Below are positions 22,013 to 32,667 of a DNA stretch of 64,000 nucleotides, piece after piece. Each line of letters begins with the position of its first letter. Positions within the stretch are counted from its first letter, which is position 1. This stretch comes from Blepharisma stoltei. Taxonomy: Eukaryota; Ciliophora; Heterotrichea; Heterotrichida; Blepharismidae. The position numbers and the translations under genes were made by a program. The DNA lies in NCBI GenBank assembly GCA_914767885.1, contig CAJZBQ010000035.1, positions 248,001-312,000 of the forward strand, in the 5' to 3' direction. The notes under the pieces were generated by a model, which saw only the letters and a list, made by a program, of their open reading frames with translations, did not search any database and was not told the DNA's origin.

Positions 22013-22641
22013 GACTGGGTTAATTAACCTTATTGAGAAGCTCCATGTATCGCCGTGTGAGCAGCATGTATCAACACTTTCTTCGTCGTCAATCATCTTG
22101 AAGACCTCGATCCGAAGGGCCGAAATCTGATCCGACAGACAACCCAAAAATTAGTTGTCGGACTCCTCTGAGCCTTTCTTGATCGTTTGCCCAGAGTGCA
22201 TGGACTGGGTCGCTGTTCAGCTCTTCAATTGGGTAACCTTACAGAAAATTCTAAAAATCAAATTTTCTGGTCAGTTTGCAACCGATATGGAAACTTCGTG
22301 GCCCAGAACGCAATGTCTGAAATCGTGCTGGGAAGTTACTCTAATGCTAAAAAGTCACTGTTAGGCGTTTCTTTCATAGAATTAGTTAAGATTTTAAGAG
22401 AGGCTCCCTATGATACTACAAAAGAGTATTTACCTCCACCTTGCTTCGCAACTGCCTGAATTTTGTATACCAGCTATACTTCTCCAGAATGGAATTGCAA
22501 ACTAGCTGGAGTGAAATAGGATGGATCACTGTGCTGTCCAGAAAATTCGAAAATCGAATTTTCTGTCAAGCTATCAACCAAAATTGAGCTTGCAGCCAGC
22601 GCAGCTCCTGCATAGATCGAAACGCTATATTAATGTATATA
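22013..22641. mobile_element. Retroposon-like insertion upstream of PLK
   Basis: A 629-bp segment with higher G+C than its surroundings, flanked by a 17-bp repeat AATTCTCTTATRAGATA with one mismatch (21996-22012 and 22642-22658). It contains two palindromic copies of an AGAAAATTC..GAATTTTCT block (about 22241 and 22541). Short open frames inside it look like chance. Orientation is unclear as no simple tail is obvious. It lies in the presumed 5' region of PLK. Confidence 0.65.
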
Positions 22642-22790
22642 ATTCTCTTATAAGATATTGTTTTGTTATAATATAATTAGCTTAAAAGCAATGACACGAA
22701 TTATAATCGATTTATAATTATTTAATATTACTATTTGGCTAAAGACTTTCATGTTTGATATAAAATACTTGATCATTCAATAATTAAATT

Positions 22791-23077
22791 TAAATCCCAC
22801 CCCTCCATGAGCGAACAAAACAATTGAAAAATCCCTAATTTTAGGTAAAAAACACCATCTGTAAGTGAAGGAAAACTATTTTGATACTCATTATAATGAA
22901 TTCTCTAGCTAATTCTGCCGAATTTTAAACAGCTTGCATTTTAAAACATAAATTTTAAAAATTAAATTAATTTTCGCTTTCCGATTTTGCAAATTTCAAA
23001 ATTTTTACTTTAAAAAAAGTAAACCCCACACCCTCTTCATAAGCAATCAAAATTATTTTGTTCGCTCACAGAGGAGA
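22791..23077 (-). mobile_element. MITE-like element, intergenic, reverse orientation
   Basis: Same family as 14721: CCCCTCCATGAGCGAACAAAA at the left, the core in reverse complement (GAATTCTCTAGCTAATTC, GCATTTTAAAACATAAA), and TTTTGTTCGCTCACAGAGGAGATAAG at the right. TA dinucleotides flank it. It lies between PLK and the SAXO-like gene, so its removal cannot be tested by frame. Confidence 0.8.
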
Positions 23078-23152
23078 TAAGTAAGTAAATACTTTTAATC
23101 AAAACTTATTTTATTATTTTTAAATAATATCAACTGTTTCTTCATAAACTTA

Positions 23153-24028
23153 TTAATATTTTTGCCTTCTTCCACTCAAAATTAGCCTCAATTGTCTCGG
23201 ATCTTTAGTAAATTGGTCTGTTTTCTGAAAAACCGTCCCTGATGTGGTCCTAAAATGACTTGGCACTGAGTCAGACCTCTGATACTGCGCTGGGAGCACT
23301 TTAACTATTGCATTTAAGTCAATTTTTGAATAGCCCCTCATAGTGTCCCTATAAGTGGTCGAATCATTCAGCTTATCTTTTGGCGCTATTTGTATAGTAG
23401 ATATAGAAGCTTTGGTTAAATCAGTCTTGTAAAGATCCACTGTTTCTTTACTAAATTGGTGAAATGTAGTTCTATACGAAGACTCTCCTTTAAATGGTAT
23501 TTCTGTTGAATACACAGGTGGTTGATATCTTTTTTCAATACTTGGAATATTAGGTCCCCAATTAGGGTAATCACTTATATACGCTGTTCTGCTTCTAAAT
23601 TCCAAACTTTTTGATGCCAACGGAATATCATTGGAATGTTTTGGGGATATTTTAAATGGCTTGTACTCAATTTTATTAGTAGTCTGCGATTCAAGCTTGT
23701 AGGGATTAGGCGTGTATAGCTTTTGCTGCTGCCTAAGAGGGATATCGAAATTTGAAGGCTGGTAGTCATAGTTGTATTTCGTTCGAAATGTAGCTTTTAT
23801 TGAGTTGTCTGATCTTGCTGAGGGGCATAAATGCTCTCCACACTCACAATACTTGCAGAGACACAAACCAACTTTGTGGTCATTTTCAGAAATTATTCCA
23901 ATTGATGGATCTGAAAGAGGACATAACCGTGAGGAGGTGCAGGACCTTCTGCTCTTGGATGATTTGGCAGGAGTTGCTGATTTGCAACGTTCAGGTCTAT
24001 GAAAGTTGTGAGATGTTTTTGGTCTCAT
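23153..24028 (-). CDS. SAXO-like stabiliser of axonemal microtubules
   Basis: A 291-aa basic protein of the SAXO/FAM154 type. The N-terminus has a Cys cluster (CLCKYCECGEHLCP at residues 57-70), followed by spaced repeats of the Mn-module kind: FRSRTAYISDYPNW, SSYRTTFHQFS, STTYRDTMRGYSK, PSHFRTTSGTVFQ. The N-terminal Cys motif and these repeats are those of proteins that bind along doublet and basal-body microtubules. It would act in cilia. The gene is intact, with no TGA or insertion. Confidence 0.8.
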   Translation of the reverse strand: MRPKTSHNFHRPERCKSATPAKSSKSRRSCTSSRLCPLSDPSIGIISENDHKVGLCLCKYCECGEHLCPSARSDNSIKATFRTKYNYDYQPSNFDIPLRQQQKLYTPNPYKLESQTTNKIEYKPFKISPKHSNDIPLASKSLEFRSRTAYISDYPNWGPNIPSIEKRYQPPVYSTEIPFKGESSYRTTFHQFSKETVDLYKTDLTKASISTIQIAPKDKLNDSTTYRDTMRGYSKIDLNAIVKVLPAQYQRSDSVPSHFRTTSGTVFQKTDQFTKDPRQLRLILSGRRQKY

Positions 24029-24513
24029 ATAGATATTATTTATTTACAGTTAATCTATTTTTTTTATATTTTGCATTTTCGTTTAGATATGAGCCAAATA
24101 TAAATGAATTTAATAACAAAATTTTGGAATTTGTTCTATTTAGCTTGCATTTGGTAATAAATTTCGAATTTTTATTTATTAGTTTTTTCAACTTATAAAA
24201 TCAAGATAATGACCCTTAATAAGCGTTTATTATGATAATAACTAATTTAAATTTAATTATTGATACTTTTTATCAAAAATATCATAAATGAATTTAGAAA
24301 TACTTTTTTAAGAACATTGTAGGAATATATAAACTTTTAGCTCTGCAAAGGAATTTATATATTAATTGTAATGCAGGCTAATGATTTATATATACTTCAA
24401 AGATTATTTATTAGCAAGACTCAGAAATAAATAGTTATATCATAGTTTAGCTTTTCCAATTGTAGTTAGCTTTATAACTTAATAAGTGAAATTGGGTTTT
24501 TTAAGAGTTAATA
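24029..24513. other. Intergenic, AT-rich, nothing recognised
   Basis: 485 bp between the SAXO-like start and the stop of the small coiled-coil gene, with no inverted repeat, target duplication or convincing frame. Confidence 0.4.
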
Positions 24514-24741
24514 TTAATGATTATGATGGTGACTCTTCAGATGGTCAATCTCATCGTCTTTTTCCTTTAGAACTTTTTCTAATTTCTCAATCATTTCTTG
24601 CATATCCTTAAGTTGCTTTTGGAGAGCTTTTGTCCCTGATGTCCCACCGCTTGAATTTGCTTTTAAGTTGCTAATCTCGTTTTTAAGCTTTTTATTGTCT
24701 TCTTCCAATGAAGCAATCCTCGCTGATTCGCTGCAACCCAT
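24514..24741 (-). CDS. Small acylated coiled-coil protein, 75 aa
   Basis: MGCSESARI has Gly2 and Cys3, a likely N-myristoylation and palmitoylation site, so the protein is probably membrane-tethered. Residues 10-70 form a coiled coil with regular Leu/Ile spacing (LEEDNKKLKNEISNL, LQKQLKDMQEMIEKLEKVL) and the C-terminus is His-rich (HHHNH). No family assignment. The single short frame is supported by strong heptad pattern, codon use and the modification motif. Confidence 0.65.
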   Translation of the reverse strand: MGCSESARIASLEEDNKKLKNEISNLKANSSGGTSGTKALQKQLKDMQEMIEKLEKVLKEKDDEIDHLKSHHHNH

Positions 24742-25239
24742 TTATTTTTATATTGAAAAACAATAATCTAGCCATTGAGATATCTTTGAAAATATATTTT
24801 ATTGGTAACCTAAAATGCTTTAAAGCTTGGTGCTCAAAGAATAAGCCATGAAGACTAAGAAATAATTAATTTCTTAATTGAATATTGATATTGTTAATAC
24901 TGACTCTATTAATAACTTCATTATAATTAAAAATTCAATAAAAGATTATTTAAACTATTGATAACTAGTTGAAGATCTCCGAAAAATTGAGGAGATATAG
25001 TTTTTTAAGATTTTAAAGTCTATTTTTAAGCAGCTAGAAACCGAAAACTCTTTAGCAAGCAATAGCTATTTCAAATTTTGACTTTTTTCTGTCGCTTTTA
25101 GCAATATTTGCTATTATTATATGGCTTCATATTGCAATGGGGTTTTAAATAAGCTTGTTTTATTTAAAAATAAAAAAATAACTCTTTAGGCGAAGTTCAT
25201 TTCAAAATTTAGAAAAATGGAAATTTAGAAATAAGTATA
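24742..25239. promoter_or_regulatory. Divergent intergenic region before the CDPK gene
   Basis: About 500 bp of AT-rich sequence between two divergent starts; both promoters must lie here. No distinct signal can be named. Confidence 0.35.
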
Positions 25240-27188
25240 ATGGGATGCACATGTTCGATCGGATCTAAATTTAGAAGAGTCAAAAGTTTAAATTCTAACG
25301 GGACACTTGAAGAGAAAAAAATCCATAGCGTCGGAGAAATCGTTGTCCAAGCCAGCAATTTCGTCCGAGAAAACGAAAATAAGTTTCAAGATGTCTACAG
25401 ACTTGGACAAGCTCTAGGCACAGGAGGCTCAGGAGAAGTCAAAATTTGTTTTCATAGAGAAACCAACATAAAAAGAGCTGTTAAAATATTCCGAAAAGAT
25501 CTCATTACAAATGAAGCTGCAAAAGTAAACCTTGAAAAGGAAATAAATATTCTCAAAACATTAGACCATCCCAACATTGTTAGGATTTATGAATATTTTG
25601 AAGACTCAAAACGTCTTTACATCATCATGGAGTTCTGCAAAGGGGGAGAATTATTTGACGAAATCATTAAAAGGCAGACTTTTTCTGAAAATCACGCAGC
25701 ACAGATTATGTATCAATTGCTTTCTGCAGTCGCGTATTTGCATAATCTCAATATAATTCATAGAGATTTAAAGCCAGAAAATATTCTGCTTGAGGAAAGG
25801 AATGATAGTTTGAATATAAAACTAATAGATTTTGGAACTGCTACTTATATGACTCCTTCACGGCCTACAGTAGGAGCTTCAGGTACAGCTTATTATATAG
25901 CCCCAGAAGTTCTTGCAGGGAGATATACTGAAAAATGTGACCTCTGGAGTTGTGGGATCATCATGTACATTCTTTTAAGCGGATTTCCTCCATTTGATGG
26001 AAAAACTGAAGACGAAATTATGAGCAAGGTTTCCAGTGGAAAAGTCAATTTTTCAGTCAACCCATGGCCAAATATTTCAGCAGAAGCCAAAGAACTCCTT
26101 ACTTCTCTACTATGTCCTGAAGAAACCAGAATTTCAGCATCTGATGCTTTGCAGCATTTATGGATAACCACAAGGATAAACCGTACCATCACAAATAAAG
26201 AAATGCTAAACGAAGTCTTAACCAACCTCAGGAATTTCCATACATCCAATAAACTCAGAGACGCAGTTCATACTTTTATTGCCACACAATGCATGACTCA
26301 GCAGGACACAAAAGATTTAAAAGAAATTTTCCTACTGATTGACAAAAATGGTGATGGAAAAATCAGTAAAGAAGATTTAATAGAACAATATACAAGTATT
26401 TTAGGCGCAGAAGAAGCTGCAAGCGAGGTAGCAAAAATTATGAAGGAAGTTGATACAGACAAAAATGGGTTTGTTGATTATACTGAGTTTTTAAAGGCAT
26501 CACTTAATGTAGAAAAAGTGCTGTCTGCTGGGAATTTAAAAACAGCGTTCAGGGTGTTTGATAGAGATGGAAGCGGGACTATATCAGCTTCAGAGCTGAG
26601 GAAAATCCTGGAAGGAGGAATTCCAAGTGACGAGAGGGTTTGGAATGAAATTATAAGCCAAGTAGACCAAAATGGAGACGGAGAAATTGATCTGCAAGAG
26701 TTTCATAAATAAAATGGCATTCGGTTCGAGAGAAATTAGCTTTGCTAATTTTCTCTCCCTCATGGAATTTCATTTATGGGGTTAGGTTTTCTCTCGAGAA
26801 CTTTTGCACAGCAATAGACGTTTAACTCTGGGGATAACCAGAGGAACGCCTCCTTAGTGCACTAAGAGGCTCGGAGTTTTACCTCTCAGCACATCCCCAA
26901 GGGAGGATGACCCTTAGGCGGAACACGCGCAGGAGCTGAGTCAGGGCAAGGCATCGGCTTCGCGCCGGGTGAGAAGTGCAGCAAGACGAGCGACGAAGCT
27001 TTGATAGAAGGCTTGGGCCTGGGCTGACCAGGTTAATCCAAGATGGCTCGGTGACGTCACAAGTTTTGCCAAAAGCCCTTTTTATAGGGGCTGCGGCACC
27101 GGACACCTTAAAGACCGAATTATTAAGTAAGTAAGTAAATAAATAAGATCTGCAAGAGTTTCAGGACATTATTTTGGCAAAATTTTAA
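25240..27188 (+). CDS. Calcium-dependent protein kinase, 3' end hit by a retroposon
   Basis: MGCTCSIGSKFRR is a typical N-myristoylation/palmitoylation leader. Kinase motifs: GTGGSGEVKIC, AVKIF, HRDLKPENILL, DFGTATY, GTAYYIAPEV. A CDPK autoinhibitory junction follows, then four EF-hands (DKNGDGKISKEDL, DTDKNGFVDYTEF, DRDGSGTISASEL, DQNGDGEIDLQEF). It senses Ca2+ and phosphorylates Ser/Thr near the membrane. In the germline sequence the frame ends at 26712 (EFHK), because a retroposon is inserted at the last codons. Removing one duplication copy gives DLQEFQDIILAKF with stop at 27186-27188, the usual helix after EF4. Confidence 0.93.
26706..27146 (+). mobile_element. SINE-like retroposon family A, copy 1
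   Basis: A 441-bp insert with a perfect 17-bp duplication GATCTGCAAGAGTTTCA (26689-26705, 27147-27163). The 5' end can fold into a hairpin (GAGAGAAATTAGC and GCTAATTTTCTCTC); the body is GC-rich; the 3' end is a tail of TAAG/TAAA repeats. It shares about 400 bp with the copy at 32747-33168 in the opposite orientation. No long open frame. The duplication lacks TA. Confidence 0.92.
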
Positions 27189-27237
27189 TGATATTTAAAA
27201 ATTTATATTTTTTAACTATAATTAGAAAGAGCGGTAA

Positions 27238-30200
27238 ATGTCTGACTTTGAAAATATCATTGGTTCAATTCTAAGCAAAAACAAACAATCTCGAAAAATT
27301 GGGGAAACTTCGCTTCAGAATATGCTGAAACTCAATGCAGAGCAAGTGTGTTACAATCTAATTGCAGCAATGTCTTCTGAAAATGAAGACATTTCTGGGC
27401 TCGCCGCCATCTTGTTCAGAAAGAAAGTGATTGAAGAAGACCACGTCAAATTAATCCCTGAGTCCAGCTACCCACATCTTAAAAACTCCTTATTCGCTTT
27501 AGTTTCCCCTCAAAAGTCCCTTCTTTTCCTCAAAAGACTTGCAGACGTCCTTGTGAACTTTGCAATTTTGCACAACTGGGCTAACGAACTTATGACTTAT
27601 ATGGCTGAATGAAGCGTTTTTGATAGTGCGAGCATAAAGCAGTTTTCAATGTACTTATTCGAGCTTGAGAGTATTAAAAATGGTGCAAGCTTAAAGGTCT
27701 TGCACCGGACTCTCCCCGGGAAGGTGGTACTACAAGTCGCTTGGGTTACAGAATTAGGTCGCACTGGTGCTGGAGAACTTCCCCAGGAGTTTTTTTCTGC
27801 TTGCCTTTTATTCTGGCTGCGTCGCAGGGACGGCTTTAGGCTGCCATAAAGGCCGTTGGGAACAACAAAAGCCTGCTCTCGGAGGAGAACAGGTAGTGAA
27901 ACCCTGATGAGGGAGTAAAAAATAAAAAAAACTCTGCCCTGAAAGAGCTTGTTAGGAAGCAACCTTCAGAACTTCACCGGCGTGGTGTCGGACCCACTAC
28001 GTCACCATTTTTAGTGGCCAATATGGTGGAATATTTGGCTCCTTAACTAACTAAACCTAAATTCTTACTTACTTATTCGAGCTTGCGACAGAATATACAG
28101 GAACAATGGAAGTTTTAAAAGAAAATGCCGCGTCAGTCATTGGGATCATGTGGAACGTTTTACAAGATAACAACTTAGACGTCAAGCTTTCTGCTGTCAA
28201 GTCTATCGTCACTTTTATGATGGGACTAGGCGATGAAGTTACTGTGATGGGCTATGCACAAGGAATGGACCACATTTTGAATATCATCATAAAGGCTGTT
28301 GAAGATGGAAACTGGAACCCTGAAATGTTTAAGCAAGTCTTGCACAGCTTTGCAGAACTGACTGAGCTTTATCCGAGAATATGGAAAGATATCATTGAAA
28401 AGCTCACATTGACGATGTCAGGGATAGGGAAAAATAATCAGTATACACAAGATGTAAGAGCAGCTGCTGTTGAAACTTTGGTGACTTTGATTAAAAAAGC
28501 TCCAGGGATTTTGAGAAAAAATGTATTTTTTATACAAGAAACACTTGCATTGAGCTTTTGTTTGATAACAGAAGTAGACTATCCTTATGATATTGAAGGG
28601 TGAAATCAAGAAGGCAGCGATACTTTGGTTATTCAAAATGACCCGATTAGCTCTGGAAAAGACTTGCTGGGCAATTTGGCAGCGACTTTGCAAGATGCTA
28701 TTTTTCCTCACGTTATGAAGCTTATCCCTGCACAACTTCAAGCAGCTCACTGGGCAAATCAGCACAGCGGGATATTAGCAATAGGTCTTATATCAGACGG
28801 CTGCCATGATTTAATAACAACGATTTTCCCACATGTAATTGCCACTGTTTTGCCTTTTGCAAATTCAGACTCTCCTCGACTTAAATGGGCGACAATGACA
28901 ACAATAGGTTTGCTCTGTTCTGAGTTTGAGCCTGAAATGGAAAATATTTATCATGCTCAAATAATCCCAGCAATTTGTTCATGCTTATCACAAAGCAATT
29001 TATCAAAAGTCCAATCTCAAGCTGCCTCATGCTTGATTAACTACTCAAGAGGGCTTCTTGTTGAAAATGGAAACCCAGATATTGCTTTGACTCCATATCT
29101 CCCAACAATAATTGAAGCATTCTTAAGAATTCTGTCTAATCCAAACAACCCATTTTCACTGTTACAAGAAGTACTGAACTCAATCGCCATGATTGCGACA
29201 GCGACTGGTGCTGGGTTTGCTCCTTTTTATAATCAGCTTATTTTTGGGTTGCGAAACTATGTAAATATGCCAGTCACAACAGCCACTGTAAAAGATATCA
29301 GAGCTGCCAGTATACGGTGCATTGGATGTATCGTAGAAAGCCTAAGCGAAGCTGGGGATGCATTTAAACAAGAAGCTGAGTCTATATTGAATGATTTTAT
29401 GAGGATAAGAAATTCAATAGACGACACAGATCCTGCATATCAAGCAATTTCTGAAGTTTTGTCTCATTTTGCCTTATGCTTAAAAGATAGATTTGCACCT
29501 TATTTAAACATAATTATTCCACATGTATATTTACAAGCAGAACAGAATGTGGATTTCAAGCTAACTGATGCAGAAAGTGCTGATGCCTTAAATATAGACA
29601 ATGGAATGAACGCACTACAGTTTGAATTAAAAGGACTAGGGAAAAAACAGCTTGCAATTAGTACAACAGCCCTGGAAAATAAAATAAAGGCATGCAAAAT
29701 TTTATATGACTTAGTCGAGTCTTTAGAAACATCATTTGAGCCGTATGCAGAACAGACCTTTAGGGTGCTCGCCCCACTGATTTCTTATCCATATAACTCA
29801 GATATCAGGAAATTTGCATTAAAAACAATCCAGCACATTCCTGCATGCTGTTCTAATAAGCAGCATATAGAAACTCTTTTAATTCAGTTGACTCCAATTA
29901 TTATTCAAGCCCTCACAAATTCATGTGGGAAGTCACCTAAAGATGCTTATAAACAAATAAAAGCTTTGGTTGAGTACATAAACGCCGTCCCAAGCGCTGC
30001 TGTAATTGGGCTAGGAGCTGCCCATGAGCTTAGCAGTATACTGGCAAACAGTGTCAGAGAAGTATTTAACAGGAAAATAGAAAGGGGAAGAGAAAAAGAA
30101 AAGCTAGCAGATATGGAACTTTACGAGGAAGAAATCACTGAAATAGAAGACGATGAAAACGCTGATGACTCTGTGCTGCAAAAAGTAATGGAAATTGTGG

Positions 30201-31069
30201 GGAAAATGCTGAAATCTTTTAAAACGCAATTCCAGCCGATTTTCTTAGAATATTTTAAGAACCTTTATGGAGAACTTTTATATAAGCCAAATGCTACAGA
30301 AAATGAAATTTTGTATGCGATTTGTGTGTTCTGCGACTATGTAGAGTTCACTGGGGATTTAATTGCCATTGATGGGAATTCGCCAGTTCTTGAGCAATTA
30401 TAGCGCTTTCCCGAGGATGGCGCGGAATGGCGCCATCCTCGGGAAAGTCAACTAAGCATCCACACGGGAACTGGGAGTTTCCACGTGTGGATGCCATTTT
30501 TGACATGTGGGATCCAAACTTCCACATGTCAAAATGGCATCCACACGTGGAACTCCCAGTTCCCGTGTGGATGCCTTCCTGGCTTTCCCGAGGATGGCGC
30601 CATTCCGCGCCATCCTCGGGAAAGCGCTATAATTAAAAATTGCTATCAAGTTAACGTTGATATAAGGCAAACATCAGCATATGGGCTAGGACTTGCTGCT
30701 CAATTTGGGGACCGTGCAATATTCAGAAGATATCTCCAAGAAACTCTTAAAGCTCTGAACTATATTATTAGTCTTCCAGACTGCAAATCAGAGCAGCTTT
30801 TTGTGTCAACTGAGTGCGCAGTTGGTGCATTAGGAAAAATCGCGATATTCCATCAGCCTGAATTAATTCCAGCGTGGCTTAATTGGTTGCCACTTAAATC
30901 AGACCCTGAAGAAGCCCAAGTAAGCCACAGTCTCTTTTTGTCAAATATTAATCAAATGAGTTCTTATAGTTCAAAAGTCAATGAAATTCTAGGAGAGCTT
31001 AAAAAGGTATCTCCAGAATTTTTAAATGAAGAAAGCCAAAGCTTCTTAAAGCAAATTATACAGAATTAA
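27238..31069 (+). CDS. Importin-beta family, IPO5/Kap121-like karyopherin
   Basis: A HEAT-repeat nuclear transport receptor of about 1,050 residues. Repeats visible throughout, e.g. HSGILAIGLISDGCHD, PRLKWATMTTIGLLCSEF, QSQAASCLINYSRG, VRAAAVETLVTLIKKAP-like arrays; a Glu/Asp-rich stretch (EEEITEIEDDENADDS) near residue 860 is typical of the IPO5 group. It carries cargo through the pore with Ran-GTP. TGA at 27610-27612 and 28601-28603 encode Trp. A retroposon (27668-28069) sits between SMYLFEL and ATEYTG, and a 231-bp palindromic IES (30399-30629) between LEQL and IKNCYQ; both junctions rejoin in frame. Confidence 0.92.
27668..28069 (+). mobile_element. SINE-like retroposon in importin
   Basis: A 402-bp GC-rich insert with a 16-bp perfect duplication TACTTATTCGAGCTTG (27652-27667, 28070-28085), which contains TA. 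5' hairpin GGTGCAAG..CTTGCACC; 3' tail AACTAACTAAACC..CTTACTTA. Restoring one copy gives SMYLFELATEYTGTMEV, uninterrupted importin sequence. Distinct in sequence from family A, but both carry an ACGTCAC near the 3' end. Confidence 0.92.
30399..30629. mobile_element. 231-bp GC-rich palindromic IES in importin
   Basis: Arms TAGCGCTTTCCCGAGGATGG and complement at the ends enclose a second nested palindrome (CATCCACACGGGAACTGGGA, CCACATGTCAAAATGGCATC). It starts with an in-frame TAG. Joining TA 30399-30400 and TA 30630-30631 gives LEQLIKNCYQVNVDI in frame. The G+C content is much above the gene's. Confidence 0.95.
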
Positions 31070-31097
31070 ATAATTAACAGGTAATAATAAATTTTTT

Positions 31098-31998
31098 ATG
31101 GCTGCCACTGAAGATTGTGCGGAAAGTATAGATCCAATTAACCACGCGGCACTCACAAAAGGTATGAATTTGGGATTTTATTTTGGAATTTTCTTTGTGA
31201 AACAAGATATTATGAAATATATGCAGGATCTAGTAGTTATGCTTGAAAATAAAGCAATGCAGTGTTTGTAAATATGCTGCGCACGGGCGGAACTCTAGGA
31301 TTATTATTAAGGATTATAAAAATTCAGGCTTTAGCAATAATGGATGCAGTCACCAAAGACCTTCAGCATGGAAGATTCAATTACTTTTCAACTTCAGCCC
31401 AGAGGGCCTATCCCCTTAAGGTAGATGCCACTACCGTACCTTTACCTCTTTCTTGCCTTGCGGCTTAAGTCTTGAGTAGGCAACTTTTGGATTTCTACTG
31501 CCTGCGACGGGTGATTGAATTAGCTTAATTCCATGGATTAGCTTTTTGGAGCTTGCCGAGTGCCAAAGTGCCTTCCTTCGACAGCTACAAGAAAAAGTCT
31601 GCTCCCCTGTAGCCTGTGCCGAAACCCCAGTTTCTCAGTAGAGGAAAGCCGATGAGTCCTTGGATCCGAAGGGCGTTGTCAGGCACCTCCATTCCAATCA
31701 TAGAAATACAGCCAAAGCATATCCGGATACATATATTCTGAGGCCACACTTGATTTCCAGCTCAGTCCGCCGTGGCCATAAGGCCTAATTGTTGCGCAAA
31801 GAGGGCAGGTTGGCACGTGTTGCCTCTTTAATTTATATAGGTGGACTCTAGGAACTTTAATCCTTTTGCTTCATCTATGGAAAGAACTAAGGGAGTTAAG
31901 GATGGATTGAATTATGGAATAGGGCATGAGTTACTCTATGAATATGATCTAAAGCATGGCGGATTCCTCGCCATCGCTTATTCTATAATCTATAATTA
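31098..31998 (+). CDS. Unassigned gene, interrupted, structure unresolved
   Basis: Starts MAATEDCAESIDPINHAALT directly after the importin stop. Three coding-like stretches follow in different frames: MNLGFYFGIFFVKQD (about 31164), VFVNMLRTGGTLGLLLRI (about 31266) and, after a GC-rich block, MERTKGVKDGLNYGIGHELL to TAA at 31997. These fragments have short hydrophobic segments and Gly motifs that suggest a small multi-pass membrane protein; the PMP24/Tim17-like group is possible but not demonstrated. At least one insertion and one further junction must be removed, which I could not place. Confidence 0.3.
31395..31850. mobile_element. GC-rich insertion of uncertain origin and ends
   Basis: From about 31395 (GCCCAGAGGGCC hairpin) to about 31850 the base composition jumps to near half G+C, unlike the genes around it, and all frames are closed. 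It resembles the bodies of the retroposons nearby. A possible duplication GGYGGA(A)CTCTAGGA (about 31280 and 31852) contains an indel and would place the left end earlier. Ends are therefore open. Confidence 0.45.
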
Positions 31999-32263
31999 AA
32001 AGAGCTAAATACTGCTATTTAATTTATAGGTTAAATTTCATTATATAAATTCAGTAAAATTCAAACACTGCTTTCTATCAAATTAGGTAAATCCATTGTT
32101 TTTTATTCAATTTGCAGGAATTTCCGGAAATATGCTAAAAAATCAATCTTAAAATGACTAATGTGAAATTTATAATTTTAATTTTTGAATTTTTACATCT
32201 TTCAATCAAAAGGTCTTTTATGCATTTGTTAAATTCTGCGAAAAATAAAAACTCTTACTCTAT

Positions 32264-32599
32264 TTATTCCTCAGCGCCTTTACCAGACAAATACTCATAT
32301 AAAGCTGTGTATCCGAAAAGTTTCGCATAAAACTTCCCAGTCTTATCAAAATTATTCCTTCAATTTATATTAGCCCCATATCTCAAGCAAAGCTTAGCAA
32401 TACTTTTATGGTTATTTTGGCATGCAATAATAAACAGCGTATTTCCATTTCTATCAAGTGAATCCGGATCGATTCCACCTTTAAACAAATCTTCAAGTTC
32501 TTTTCTTTTTCCATGTCGAGCTAAGCTAAATACGTTCTGGTTAATTATTTTTTCTCCTGCTATTTCTCATTCTGTTAGTGCAATAGTTCTTCCTTCCAT
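32264..32599 (-). CDS. Ankyrin-repeat protein, about 110 aa
   Basis: A short gene missed by standard-code ORF calling because two TGA codons (in LTEWEIAG and NINWRNNF) encode Trp. It starts MEGRTIALTEWE and has about three ankyrin repeats: NVFSLARHGKRKELEDLFKG, DRNGNTLFIIACQNNHKSIA, KLCLRYGANINWRN, ending YTALYEYLSGKGAEE. Ankyrin repeats mediate protein binding; no partner can be inferred. It lies between the unassigned gene and the TBC gene; the last repeat is degenerate. Confidence 0.75.
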
Positions 32600-32667
32600 A
32601 ATTAGCCTATTTATATTAATTTTTAATAATTAATTCAATTCATAATAAGTTAATTGGATTATTTAAA

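Noticed and set aside
22155-22459. Possible gene starting near 22155 (CPECMDWVAVQLFNW)
   Set aside because: Frame breaks, no domain, and it lies wholly inside a duplication-flanked insertion.
31376-31990. DLQHGRF and DLKHGGF stretches as a target duplication or tandem repeat
   Set aside because: Only partial nucleotide match with several mismatches, and they sit in different contexts.
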